This document shows positions 1-10,068 of a stretch of 64,000 nucleotides of DNA, in pieces. This DNA comes from Gracilaria domingensis. Its lineage: Eukaryota > Rhodophyta > Florideophyceae > Gracilariales > Gracilariaceae. The DNA lies in contig VCMS01000365.1 in NCBI GenBank assembly GCA_022539475.1, positions 26,959 through 90,958 of the forward strand, written 5' to 3'. How positions within the stretch are numbered: position 1 is the stretch's first letter; each line of letters begins with the position of its first letter. The notes beneath the pieces are model-generated. The model made no database searches and was not told where the DNA came from. It saw only the letters and a program-made list of their open reading frames with translations. The translations under genes were made by a program, and so were the position numbers.

Positions 1-301
1 TATCCTTCACAGTAAATTTGATTCCTCGCAGTCCCTCAGGAAACGGTTTGCAAATAGAGGAAAACAATTCTCTAGCACCTTTCCTTCCCTCCACAAACTC
101 TCCTCTCGCCAGATAAAACTTAAAATCATCCGTGCGAAGACGAACCAAGCGTTTTACATCACAGTCGTTGAGAGCACCAAGATGCTCGTCGACGACCAAT
201 ACAGGGAGAGGTGTTTCATCTGTGCAATAGGTTTTTGCTAAAGTGGCTTTCATGACGGCTGAGAAAACCAACATGAAGACTACCTGATGAATTGAAACCA
301 T
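1..301 (-). CDS. Secreted protein, N-terminal part (runs off left edge)
   Basis: An open frame starts at the ATG at 301 on the minus strand and reaches the window edge without a stop, giving 100 complete codons. The first 20 or so residues are hydrophobic (VVFMLVFSAVMKATLA) and look like a signal peptide, with likely cleavage just before a KTYC segment. The rest is a soluble mix of charged and hydrophobic residues with two further cysteines and no motif I recognise. A TATA box at 419-425 on the same strand fits a transcript with a leader of about 90 bases. Two other in-frame ATGs lie within the signal region (265 and 244 or nearby), but the first gives the best signal peptide and promoter spacing. 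Function unknown; secretion is inferred from the leader only. Confidence 0.6.
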   Translation of the reverse strand, partial: MVSIHQVVFMLVFSAVMKATLAKTYCTDETPLPVLVVDEHLGALNDCDVKRLVRLRTDDFKFYLARGEFVEGRKGARELFSSICKPFPEGLRGIKFTVKD

Positions 302-418
302 TGTGATACTGTAGAAAGCAGGGTGAAGCACAGTAATAGGGTAGAAACTTTCTACTAGAAAGCCTTTGCATGAATCTCAATCTACCCTGAGCTCGTCGGA
401 AAGACTTGAGGGCTCTCC

Positions 419-425
419 TTTTATA
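419..425 (-). promoter_or_regulatory. TATA box of the left-edge secreted protein gene
   Basis: TATAAAA on the minus strand, about 118 bases upstream of the ATG at 301. It fits a start of transcription near 390. Confidence 0.5.
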
Positions 426-1168
426 GTGCTTAGAAGGCTCACAAGACTAGAAGGGAATGGTACAAAAACGCCTCCATTTCACGCAAGAAAGTGCATATGA
501 TTCTGCTGGGTGGCATTTCCGTAACCCGCAAGTGGTATACAAGGGTATCATAGCTTCAGTGAACGTAAACGGTACACAATTTAGGCCTATGATTTGAATC
601 TATTTCATTTTCCGTTTCGTGCAGCTTCCTGGCAGGGCTAAAGCCATAAAGCTGCAATCTTGCGTAAAGTTTACGGTCTGGGGTGATGTACCCAAACAAT
701 GCGATCTAGATTGCAAACGTTGATCACATCCTGATCAGTTTGGAGCCTTCTTAGCGAGAGCGAGAACGATCTGTAGATGGGTTTACTCTACTTCTGTAAT
801 TGAAGACTACTGTCCGCATTAAAGAAGAAATTGATGTGCCCGCGTTTGAATTCGCAAGTTTCGTCGACATGAAGGTTGAGAGATAGGGCACTTCAGATAG
901 CCTTCTCTATTTCGGACAACCTCTAATTCCCAGGACGAAGTTTTCTCTCGTCAGAAAGGCCAACAATCTATGCGGGTGTTGTCCAATTAGTTCTTGGAGA
1001 CTTAGTCAGATAGCCTTATACGTCTCGGACCTAACCTTACCAGAAGCTTTCAACCAAATGCTATTGAGATAACTTCGGTGCATGAAGACCAATAGCGTGA
1101 CGAAATACAAGAGAGGGGCCTCGCAGAAGTGCCACTTAGACTTACGTATTCAACCTCGCTCCTAGGTT
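426..1168. other. Spacer without recognised gene
   Basis: I see no convincing coding frame or RNA gene here. A stretch near 950-985 weakly resembles 51345-51385 (see findings). It separates the divergent ends of the left-edge gene promoter and the 3' end of the monooxygenase gene. Confidence 0.5.
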
Positions 1169-2770
1169 TCAAATCGATACAACCAGCACAGCAATCGTAG
1201 CACAAACCACCACTAACAAGAACACAGAGACAACATACAATCGCATCGTAGTCTCATCCGCCCGCCGCATAATCTCCTCGTAAGAATTAAAGGTACTCCT
1301 CAAAAACACCGCAGGCGGATAATACACCCCGGGAAACCGTTTCGCCAAAATGCTTCTCAAACCCATATTGAAAGCATCCCAGCGAGAAGGAACAGCCGCA
1401 ATAACACTTCGCTGTGCAAATCTCATCAAAGCCGAAGTCTCCGGTTCTCGCAATCGCTCATATCTACCGGCAAGTTCCGAAGGCGTATCATCAATACCCC
1501 CTTCAACAAGGGTGTTTACGAACAAAAGCGCATCTTGAAGCCCTGCATTAAGTCCTTCTCCAACATCTGGGGGGAATGAATGTGCAGCATCGCCGAGGAA
1601 CACAATGCCACTAGGATTCTTACCTTTCAAAGTTGTTGCGGAAAGCGACGCTCGTCGCGCTACACTTGGTAAGTTCAAGGGCTCAACAGATAGAAAAGTG
1701 GACAATGAATCCCTGTTTATAGCTTCTCGCGGGCGCAGCAACGGAAGCTCCTTCTCGAAGAGATCAATGGCGGCGTTCGGGTCGTTAAGACGCCAAATGA
1801 TGTGAGAGGGATGGGCTCGAACGGCAGCACGTACACCCCCTTGCTGCTTCATAACCTCATATGACTGCGGGAAGACGTCAAGCAAAAGAGAGTCTTCCAT
1901 TTTGTTCGGATAGATTTTATGAAAGGTGTACATCATGTGATCTCCAGGTGCATATTGCTCGTCGTCAATGTGGTTATTCTGCTCGCTTTTGTAGAAGTCG
2001 TGATTCAATAGCAGAATTTTAGCTTGATAACGTTGAGCATATGTTCGAACGGAACGACGTTCTAAACCGGCTGAGGACTTTAGTGGCAGGTGTTGTAGAA
2101 GCTGTGCACAGCGAGAGCGAACTCCATCACAGGCGAGAAGGAGACTCGTGTTGACGGTGATAAGGTGACCATCAAGAGATTCCAAGTGGAGTTGCAACTG
2201 ACCATCCGCAAGGGTGTCAATGGCATCCAGAGAAGTTTCATACAAAGAAGTGATTGACGACGCCGCATCAATCTCATCCCGACACAAAGAAACAAACAAA
2301 TGGCGGGACAGCGAATAGGTAGCTTTCTTACCGGCACCCAAACTACCCAGTGTTGTAATCTTCCAAGACCCATCACTCTGTCGAAAATGTCTCTTCATCG
2401 GAAACGATCTAGCACCAATAGACTGAACTTTTTCAAGAAGACGCGGCAAATGGGAGAGCGCCTGTTGCCCTCTATTATTAATGCCGAACGAATATGAGCG
2501 AGAGGACTGAATCGAAAGGTGACGGGGCGTGATGTCGATGAGGGTGACGGGGATATTGTGCTTCTGTAAGAGGAGCGCGAGCACGCAGCCTACGGGACCG
2601 GCGCCGAGAATGACGGGATTGGCATCGCGTATGGATGGCGCGATGGAGCGCGGGCGTGCCGAGCAGATTGGGGTGCGGCTGCGGGTGGTGGCGGACAGAG
2701 AACGGCGGCGGCGGGCGGGAAGGGTGGGGATGGGGGCAAACGCCCCCGGAGCGAGGCGCTGGACGAGCAT
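1169..2770 (-). CDS. FAD-dependent monooxygenase, kynurenine 3-monooxygenase-like, membrane anchored
   Basis: 533 residues from an ATG at 2770. Residues 1-50 are basic and rich in Ser, Ala and Pro, resembling an organelle presequence. A Rossmann FAD-binding fold begins at residue 51 with the dinucleotide motif GAGPVG (56-61). The second FAD motif, FLGDAAHSFPPDVGEG, lies near residue 390-405 and is typical of the PHBH/UbiH/KMO flavoprotein hydroxylases. A hydrophobic segment at about 511-531 ends the protein, as in membrane-anchored kynurenine 3-monooxygenases. The family hydroxylates aromatic substrates with NAD(P)H and oxygen; the substrate here cannot be read from sequence, so kynurenine is only the nearest analogy. 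No intron is needed. It lies 225 bp downstream of MsrB on the same strand, with a weak TAATATAG element about 60 bp upstream of its ATG suggesting its own promoter. Confidence 0.8.
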   Translation of the reverse strand: MLVQRLAPGAFAPIPTLPARRRRSLSATTRSRTPICSARPRSIAPSIRDANPVILGAGPVGCVLALLLQKHNIPVTLIDITPRHLSIQSSRSYSFGINNRGQQALSHLPRLLEKVQSIGARSFPMKRHFRQSDGSWKITTLGSLGAGKKATYSLSRHLFVSLCRDEIDAASSITSLYETSLDAIDTLADGQLQLHLESLDGHLITVNTSLLLACDGVRSRCAQLLQHLPLKSSAGLERRSVRTYAQRYQAKILLLNHDFYKSEQNNHIDDEQYAPGDHMMYTFHKIYPNKMEDSLLLDVFPQSYEVMKQQGGVRAAVRAHPSHIIWRLNDPNAAIDLFEKELPLLRPREAINRDSLSTFLSVEPLNLPSVARRASLSATTLKGKNPSGIVFLGDAAHSFPPDVGEGLNAGLQDALLFVNTLVEGGIDDTPSELAGRYERLREPETSALMRFAQRSVIAAVPSRWDAFNMGLRSILAKRFPGVYYPPAVFLRSTFNSYEEIMRRADETTMRLYVVSVFLLVVVCATIAVLVVSI

Positions 2771-2995
2771 GGGAGGCCAGGGCGCGTGAAGGTGGCGATC
2801 AAAATGGCGCGGTACAATCTGGCCCTATATTAGAAGCGCGCGTGCTCATTCGAAGGGGGAGATCGCTCAGCATTGCTGGCGCTACCGTCGGTACTGTACT
2901 GCTTTCGTTTGGATCAATAGACATTGCCTCATCATGTTATGATAACATTCGTTGCGAAAAAGTCTCTTTACGACAAGGGCGACCGCATACCAATC

Positions 2996-3574
2996 TCAAT
3001 CTGGAGAGAAAGAAAGCGCCACGCCATTGATACAATATCGCAACCCAGTAGGTGCAGGTCCGTCTTCAAAGACGTGGCCCAAATGCCCGCCACATCTCGC
3101 ACAAGACACTTCCTTCCTCAACAGAAGACGATCGCTAAAGGACTGCTTCACGCGAACGCGTTTCTCCAAAGTGGCAGTAAAAGAAGGCCATCCAGTCCCC
3201 GAGTTAAACTTGGCCTCTGACGGGAACAGAGGCGCCTGACAACCAGCGCAGCAAAACGTCCCGACACGCTTCTCGTCGTTGAGCGCCGACGTGAACGGCC
3301 TTTCTGTGCCGTGTTCGCGCAGTACGTAGAATTGGGCGGCCGTCAGTCGGTCGCGCCATTCCTCTTCGGTGCGCGGCAGAGAGCTGTCGGACGCGGCGTG
3401 CGCGGCGGTGATGGTGGTGGAGACGAGTGGCGTGATGGTGACCAGTTTGAGAAGGGCTCGGCGGGAGAGATGTGCAATGCGGCGAGGAGGCCGGTGTTGC
3501 GATGGCGGTCTTGGCGGCTGGCGCGAGTCACCTGAGGCGCCAATGGCTTGGAAGCTGAACGCGACGCGAAACAT
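2996..3574 (-). CDS. msrB: Methionine-R-sulfoxide reductase B with Tat-type lumen signal
   Basis: 192 residues from an ATG at 3574. The SelR/MsrB domain spans about residues 65-190: two structural zinc pairs (CAGC at 109-112 and CARC at 158-161), the FNSGTGWPSF substrate-pocket segment (about 123-132), GGHLGHVF (162-169), and the catalytic cysteine C181 in RYCING. It reduces methionine-R-sulfoxide in proteins. The 60-residue N-terminus is bipartite: a Ser/Arg/Pro-rich stretch, then SRRALLKL (37-44), a hydrophobic core and AHA (58-60), which reads as a plastid transit peptide followed by a twin-arginine thylakoid-transfer signal. Thylakoid-lumen location is inferred. The usual resolving cysteine of the 1-Cys/2-Cys types could be C108 or C109, but I cannot assign it with confidence. 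Independent gene, intronless. Confidence 0.88.
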   Translation of the reverse strand: MFRVAFSFQAIGASGDSRQPPRPPSQHRPPRRIAHLSRRALLKLVTITPLVSTTITAAHAASDSSLPRTEEEWRDRLTAAQFYVLREHGTERPFTSALNDEKRVGTFCCAGCQAPLFPSEAKFNSGTGWPSFTATLEKRVRVKQSFSDRLLLRKEVSCARCGGHLGHVFEDGPAPTGLRYCINGVALSFSPD

Positions 3575-5000
3575 GACAGGCCAGCGCTCAATGTGGATCC
3601 GCGCTTCTCGCGGACTGCGTGTGTGCTGCAGCCGCTTCCGCCGAGCTCGGTACTCTGTAGCGAGATGCGAAGGCTAGCAGGCAGCAGAATCGAAATTGGC
3701 GATTTGATCCGGTTTCCAGTGCTCTCTGATTTACGACCTAGTCTTCAAAGTGATCACCGCCGTTTCTCTCTCTCTCTCTCTCTCTTTATCAGTTATGGGT
3801 GCAACAGCCTAATTCCGGCGTGCTACCGCCCTTTCTCACCACCAAGTTACATGTAGATACTTGGAACCTATTGAACTTATCCTCAATTACACCACAATCA
3901 TTGTGGCACAATGACGTGAACGCAGCCGCAGCTCAACCTCGACCTCCAAGCACAATTGTGTCCGGATCGCGTGCGCAATGGCCTGCCTGAACGGACAGCA
4001 ATAAACCTCGAGCGCATTCTCAGTTTCTGAAGGTTTCACGAATACAATTCTTGTCTGTCCCAGGGCCGATGGCCCGTCTGAGTGTCGACGCCGTCTGCAG
4101 ATGGACAAAATCTGCGACGAATCACGCTTTCTCGCACTACAATTGGCTCTCACATCCGAACGGGTTCTAGTCGTGAAGGCAGGGCCGATGCTCTACCATG
4201 TCTCATATCAGCTGTTGTTGGGCTGGTCGAAGTCCTCGCAAATCGCCTCTTGGCTTTCCGTGAGCGACATATTAAAAGCCGTTCAGCATATACCGTTCGT
4301 TTTGCGAGGCTCGCGTGCAGTCGTGACCTCATCTGCTCCCATGCTGTTTTGGTCGTTCTCAAAGTGGGGGGAACTTATTAACGGTGAGTAAGTGACTCCA
4401 ATGCTCTCCATGTTGATGGCCCATAAGTGAATTATTGAATTCAGGACATGAGCTTGGAACGGTCGTGAATCTGCGACACAGACAACATGCAGTATGTTTT
4501 TTTTTTGGGATTCGTCTATAGTATACATACATGTCGAAGGGTAGAGGATCAGCTCTGTGCTTGCAAATGCACCGCTTTCGTGTTGAGAGCTATGACCTTG
4601 TAACCTTTCATTGTCATGATGCAAGGACACGGGCCTTGCATCTTGTTCAAAGCATATCACCAGAATCCTGTGAAAGGCTGTGTAGATGGTTTTGTGTTCC
4701 TGGAAACGTTTTGCCGGTAAACTCGATGGCATAGAGACCTTGAAGGCGGAAATTTGCACAAGGACAAAGCGACTATTCATCGAGCGTATGCACTGCCGAA
4801 GCACCATATCCACAGCCAGTCAGAGACAAAGTGGAGGGGTAGGTCTCAATCGATGAGATGGTTTGTTCCCCACCACTGCCTTCATTCGCTGAGTATGTCA
4901 TTTGCTTTAAAACTGTACTGTGAGCTGAGGTGGATCGACAGTGTGCAGCGAAACAGATATTCTGCTTTGGGGTTCGCAATGAAGGTTCGTGGTTCGCGGT
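3575..5000. other. Spacer with a CT microsatellite
   Basis: About 1.4 kb without a gene I can support. A (TC)n microsatellite lies at 3765-3785. A 176-codon open frame on the minus strand near 4283-4813 starts with GTG and has no recognisable motif. Confidence 0.5.
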
Positions 5001-6188
5001 TTAGGGACGGATAGGGTACAACGTCCCACCTATAGGCTTCAGTTCTGATGGTGGGAAGTTTCTGGTCTGTTGCTCTCCTTTAGAAGTGTTGAAGATCGGT
5101 CCCACATAGACCTTGTCATCTGCCATCCGTCTTGCATCTCCATGGTTGCGTTCAAGCAATGTGTTCTTATGTAAGAAGTTCTGCATCTTAGATTTTTCAT
5201 GCACTTTCGACCAAGGACCCATGATAGCTCGATAGTCCGGTCGACCATTCCTCCCGTTCGGCATTCCTTTCGGAAGGGTAATGCGATTATGTGCTATTAA
5301 GTTGTTTCCAAGGTCGCCAACATGAAAACTTATTTCTTGTCTGAAATCATTGTCGAAGAACACGTTGTACTCTGCCCGATTCCCTTGCATAGATATGTGT
5401 CGAAGCTGAGTTGCTTTTGACTTTGTGATAAGATTATCCCGTCCTAAAATAATCCAGTATCCATGAGAACCCCCATGTTTGTTATGCACGCGATTGACGA
5501 CAACATTTCGCATGGTAATGTGTTCCCCGGCACAGCGAAGAGGAAAGTCAGCGCTGTCTAGGATTCTTACGTTTTCGATCCAGCAATCCCTTGATAGCTT
5601 GGAGAAGTACACAGAAATGTTGTCGTTTCCTGGTAATTCTTGGTTTTTCTTGTTGGTACCAAAGTTCCACTTGTATTTGGGCCTTCCCCATACACCTCTG
5701 ATAGTCATCCGATACAGTCCACTATTCTCAATATCACCTACGTAAAAGGCTGAACGGGACGTCATGTTGACGACACAAAGAACACCATTTCGACTCTGTC
5801 CTTTGATAATGATGTTGCTCTCCATTCGAACTCTATCGTTGATATCATATATTCCATTTTTAAGAAGCAGCACTCGATAGTTTCCTCCATTATCCTCAAG
5901 ATCCAGTTTAAGCTTGTTAATATTCTCATTGATATCTTCACTGCTTCCACCGTTAAGTACGACGTCAGCTTTAACATGGCGAAGATCTGGGATTGGTTTT
6001 CTCGTTCCAGCCTTGGACCATCGTTTCATTTGAGGAAAGGAAACGGCATTACTCTCGATGGCTTCTTGATCAAATTTATTTCGATATTCACTTTTTCTGT
6101 GTCGCATGACAAATATCGTCCATATTCCGAGCACAAGTGAAAAGGAGTACCTCATATGCAGTTTACTGACTTTCAAAGAGGAATTCAT
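5001..6188 (-). CDS. Secreted or type II membrane right-handed beta-helix protein
   Basis: 395 residues from an ATG at 6188. Residues about 12-28 (MRYSFSLVLGIWTIFVM) are hydrophobic and flanked by basic residues, giving a signal anchor or uncleaved signal. After a polar linker the body has the short, repeating V/I-rich strands of a parallel beta-helix (pectin-lyase-like fold), for example the runs NIIIKGQSRNGVLCVVNMTS, CWIENVRILDSADFPLRC, and HITMRNVVVNRVHN. The N-terminal stretch with an LLLKNGIYDIND segment resembles the capping part of such folds, where a pre-helix strand precedes the first coil. Family members act on or bind polysaccharides; no catalytic triad is evident to me, so an enzyme activity is not claimed. 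Lower GC than the neighbouring genes. Intronless as read. Confidence 0.6.
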   Translation of the reverse strand: MNSSLKVSKLHMRYSFSLVLGIWTIFVMRHRKSEYRNKFDQEAIESNAVSFPQMKRWSKAGTRKPIPDLRHVKADVVLNGGSSEDINENINKLKLDLEDNGGNYRVLLLKNGIYDINDRVRMESNIIIKGQSRNGVLCVVNMTSRSAFYVGDIENSGLYRMTIRGVWGRPKYKWNFGTNKKNQELPGNDNISVYFSKLSRDCWIENVRILDSADFPLRCAGEHITMRNVVVNRVHNKHGGSHGYWIILGRDNLITKSKATQLRHISMQGNRAEYNVFFDNDFRQEISFHVGDLGNNLIAHNRITLPKGMPNGRNGRPDYRAIMGPWSKVHEKSKMQNFLHKNTLLERNHGDARRMADDKVYVGPIFNTSKGEQQTRNFPPSELKPIGGTLYPIRP

Positions 6189-6252
6189 GAGACAAAAGCA
6201 GCTTCAGTATGTGAGCATGGTACACATAGGTATGGAGCAAGTTGTTGCCAAG

Positions 6253-6257
6253 TTATA
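6253..6257 (-). promoter_or_regulatory. TATA-like element of the beta-helix gene
   Basis: CTTATAAC on the minus strand about 65 bases upstream of the ATG at 6188. Confidence 0.3.
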
Positions 6258-7807
6258 AGAGGTGCAACCTGCCCGGATCAAACTCTCCATGGTCTCTTTC
6301 TTTGTTGTTGCTACTCTCGAGGTTTCCTGAGTTGCCAATTTCGATAATGACAAAAAGTTATGCTTTTGTTCTTTTCACGAGGAGATAATTATTGGTCAAC
6401 GAAACGCTCATCTCGAATAGTTTTTGCGCGTCCTTGCGGGGAGACGCGAGAGATGTTTTCTGAACGTGATAGATGACTTTTGCCGGAACTTGTGGGTCAG
6501 CTGGCACCATTTGGTGCATACGCGAAAATAGTCACCGTTGAAGATGAAACTATGTTGACATGATTGCTGGCTCTATGTTATAAGCGAAGATCAGTAATTC
6601 GCTATATCTTGTTTACACGCACCGTAAGTGCCGTCCTTCGATAAAAATGGGAGACGCTTGGCGATTGTCTAAGCGCGTCGACATGTAGACGCTGGAATAC
6701 CTGAATTGCAATTAGAAAAGGGCAAAAACCCAGAGGGAGGAGCATTAAAGCTTGTGTCTGAAGTTGGCTTCTTCAAATAGTTCTCTAGCTGGTATCGGGC
6801 TTTTGTGTCCAGTTAGAGATTTGAAGAGCTCATGCGCTGCGCCGCAATTCGAAATCGTGTGTGACTTGTGAAAACCCAACATCATGTGTTGCTTATTCGT
6901 AGGGTGTGAAATACAATGACAAGCTCGTAGCTTAGAAGTCTACAACGTAATCTGATTCGGGGGACAAAAAGTCCTGACATACGCTAGTGTGAGAAGCTAC
7001 TCTTTTCCAAAACGGGTTCCAATCGCACCGGGAGAAATTCTCTTAACGGGTCCTGTGCTCACCGGTCATTTTGCCCACATAGAACACGGTCATTTTGTTC
7101 GTCATGAATGTCGAAGATGATCTTGTTTGGATGTTTTGGTCATGGTGGAGTCATCTATGCGAAACGATGTCTACTAGATACCTTTGCTTGGGATACGAAG
7201 TTCGTACCGTTGATAACATACCAAACTGGTTTACAGAGTACTACAAACTTCGTACTACGAATTTCGTAGTACGAACGGTCTGTGCCGTATGTGCTTCGTA
7301 CTACGAAGCACATACGGCACAGACCGTTTCGTTGTGACAAACGATACGTAGCAAACGCACACAACAAGGAAGGCGCCCATTGGGCGCGATGCTGCTTAAA
7401 CGTACTGTAAAGTTCGGTACGTGTACAGGGTATCAAAAACCCGCAACAATGACAGGTAAAAAGGTTCTCTGCAGTTTGCCTTTACGTGCTGTCAGACGTC
7501 ATTTACCTGAGGAACAGCGATGATTCGACGCAGGCTGTTTCGTCACGAAGGCGTGTGCGCTTTCTCACTACATGTGACTTGCATCTCCACGCCATCGCGG
7601 ATCAAAGTTGGTCGACGAGCCGTGTTTGTCGCGGTGGTAATGCGTATCATGTGCAGCATGACTCTGGGGAATACAACTTCTTGCCGCACTCAGTGGATGA
7701 TGGTTCTCAAGATGAAAAAAAGTACATGTCATTCCCTATTATCATTCTATTCGTGCGAGGAGACAAATTCTTCTCGAGGGCAACATCTATCACCATCGCC
7801 GCCTGTG
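6258..7807. other. Spacer with a cluster of palindromes
   Basis: No supported gene. The notable content is the cluster of TTCGTA-containing palindromes between 7195 and 7330, annotated separately. The last few hundred bases form the upstream region of the carbonic anhydrase gene. Confidence 0.5.
7274..7328. repeat. Perfect 27-bp inverted repeat with one-base centre
   Basis: Arms 7274-7300 and 7302-7328 are exact reverse complements around a single C at 7301, giving a 55-bp near-perfect palindrome centred on TTCGTA-C-TACGAA. Smaller copies of the same core lie just upstream (about 7247-7276), where TTCGTACTACGAA is followed by TTTCGTAGTACGAAC. Confidence 0.9.
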
Positions 7808-7815
7808 TATAAAAG
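7808..7815 (+). promoter_or_regulatory. TATA box of the carbonic anhydrase gene
   Basis: TATAAAAG 133 bases upstream of the ATG at 7941, predicting a leader of about 100 bases. Confidence 0.6.
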
Positions 7816-7940
7816 AAGAACCACAGTTTCCAACCCTTACCCTCGCCGGATCGAAAATCATACACAACAAGCGACCTGAAGTTCACCACGTTATCACTCA
7901 ATCAGCACGCTACCGAGTAGGATTCTTTTCCATTTCAACC

Positions 7941-8849
7941 ATGAAGCATATGATTTTTCTTTTCTCGTTCTTGGTTGCTACCCATGTAGCACTCGCGTCT
8001 TTTGTCATAAAGCCAGTGATTCGATCAGACGAAGCGGGAGGCTATTCCTACAATCGAGCTGCCGATAATGGTCCTTCTCACTGGGACTCGCTCGACGAGG
8101 GCTACGGCAGTTGCTCCGCGGGTCATCATCAGAGCCCAATCAATGTCGCTGCCGGAGGCGTTCATAACGTCGATTGGCAGAATGCACCATCGGTTAGGCC
8201 TCATACTGGTGTGTTCTCATTCAACAACGGAACTTCTAACTTTGCGCTGCAATGCGACACAGAGACAAGATGTGGACATACCATGTATAACGGAAAGCGT
8301 TTTGACGTCGTAAATCTTCATTTTCACTCACCTAGTGAACACACTGTGAATGGAAAGCATTATCCAGTGGAGGCTCATATGGTTCATAGCTCCTCTGATG
8401 GTTCTCTCCTTGTGATCAGTACTTTGTTCACAGATAAAACTATATCGAAACATGAAGATCAGAACGGGTTATTGAGTCCTCCCACATCCGTCAACCACGG
8501 TGAGAGAGAGTTTCATTCTATCGTGAACCATATCCAGCATGAAAGGCATACCTTCCCGGTTCATATGCCGTCTTTCATCGGGCGTCGTGGATATTGCATA
8601 TACCAGGGCTCCTTGACAACGCCTCCTTGCTCTGAGGAAGTCACTTGGCTAATTGCAATCCAAGAACAGGCCGTAAGCTCAAGTGATGTTGAATCTTACA
8701 TTGAGTTCGCTGCGAGTGCTGAATTTGGAAACAATCGACCAGTTCATCGTTTAAATGGCAGAGAAGTTACATGCATGAGGCCGCCGAGACATCCTTTGTC
8801 CAACTACTTTGCACGCTTTCATAATTTCTTCTCGCGCTTTAACTTCTAG
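7941..8849 (+). CDS. Alpha-type carbonic anhydrase, secreted
   Basis: 302 residues from the ATG at 7941, with a signal peptide in the first 19 or so residues (MKHMIFLFSFLVATHVALA). It interconverts carbon dioxide and bicarbonate. Diagnostic alpha-class segments occur in order: HWDSL and QSPINV near the N-terminus, the zinc-ligand region LHFHSPSEH (two His ligands), VEAHMVH with the third His ligand, and YQGSLTTPPCSEEVTWLI carrying the active-site Thr. Cysteines near the start of the domain and in TPPCSE may form the usual disulfide. The product would act outside the cell or in a secretory compartment, plausible for supplying inorganic carbon in an alga. A TATA box lies at 7808. Standing alone, intronless, family-typical length. 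Confidence 0.92.
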   Translation: MKHMIFLFSFLVATHVALASFVIKPVIRSDEAGGYSYNRAADNGPSHWDSLDEGYGSCSAGHHQSPINVAAGGVHNVDWQNAPSVRPHTGVFSFNNGTSNFALQCDTETRCGHTMYNGKRFDVVNLHFHSPSEHTVNGKHYPVEAHMVHSSSDGSLLVISTLFTDKTISKHEDQNGLLSPPTSVNHGEREFHSIVNHIQHERHTFPVHMPSFIGRRGYCIYQGSLTTPPCSEEVTWLIAIQEQAVSSSDVESYIEFAASAEFGNNRPVHRLNGREVTCMRPPRHPLSNYFARFHNFFSRFNF

Positions 8850-10061
8850 TTCTCAGCCGATCAGCGGCGAGAACAAACTTTTTTGCTTTCGCAATACTAA
8901 ACTAAAACATACTTAACTATTTGTTTGCTACACAACATTATGCAGCCAAGTAAGGCGTCCCCCGTTTAACGATATGAACCTCCGAAGAGAGGTCGAGGAT
9001 AAACCAATAGATTTTCTCAACACTGAGCGCCAACGGAAGATTTGCAAAGTACAGAGCGCTGTTTTCGATTATGTAGCATGCGTTCTGCGTAGCCTTCTAT
9101 CCCTCACACAAACACGGAATCTGCTGCTGTACATTTAGCATAATATTCCACGACCCTTTATGCAGAGAACAATTTGTATGGTTTGTTCCCGAACATGTGC
9201 AAATGAGGGCGTTAAGCTCCCGAATGAAATTTTGTTCCCGATACAGAACAGAACGAGAGGCGGTATGATGAAAATCCGTGGCAACAAACTTCCGGTTTTG
9301 ATTCGAGTTACATTTACAATCCAGTGGAATCTGTTCTAAACAGCCAAATCCAAGTCAAGGATTAGAACATGAGCTCCAGGACACTGAGAACATATCAGGC
9401 TGAAAAATGAATGTTCAGGTACGGAAATCTTTGGGTACCACTGAGAAGAACAAGACTTCCTCTAAGGGCCGTGATGCGTACTCTGAGGAAACATTTATGC
9501 GTCTGATGCGAAACTCTTCCTGTAAGCCCTCTTCATGTTGCACCTGTGGGTTCGAGTGCATGTATTTTATGACCAGGGAAAGACAACCGAGGCCCCTGGC
9601 ACGCCTCACCGCTGAGATTTCATTCGTGAATGACTTTCAAGCTGCTTTCAATCTGCTTTCAATCTGATGCTTTACAGGCATGGGTGCCAGAAGATGTGAT
9701 TTGTACTCGCTCTTGCGACAGTGGTTAAACAGTGTAATCAAGTGCATCCACAACTCACAGCGCGGTGTATGATATCTGCATCGCTCTCGAGACTAGCCGT
9801 GAACGGCTCAGGGGGGCTCTGCCGTTGAACGCGCAGTAGATACAAGCGTACGCCTGTCGTTGCTCAGTTCAGAGACACGAGGGACTTCCGCGGATGCAGG
9901 CGGAGACTCAATCTCATGCACAAGCGGTAAGCGGCATCTCCAGTCATGCAAGTGCGCCGCCACATCCAATAGCGAGATTGCACGTTGCACAAGTGGCAAC
10001 AACACGTCAGCCCCTGTCACGCCTTTGACACGGCAAGCGCAATATCGCACGGCGCATCGCG
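8850..10061. other. Spacer without recognised gene
   Basis: About 1.2 kb. An 86-codon ATG frame at 9407-9667 has no recognisable motif and is not called. TTTGTTCCCGA occurs twice (near 9182 and 9230). The right part contains the promoter of the Cys/Pro-repeat gene. Confidence 0.45.
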
Positions 10062-10068
10062 TATAAAA
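10062..10068 (+). promoter_or_regulatory. TATA box of the Cys/Pro-repeat gene
   Basis: TATAAAA 141 bases upstream of the ATG at 10203, predicting a leader of about 110 bases. This is the main reason to accept the short repeat frame as a gene. Confidence 0.5.

Noticed and set aside
4283-4813. 176-codon minus-strand open frame
   Set aside because: GTG start, no motif, and about the length expected by chance somewhere in a 64-kb window.
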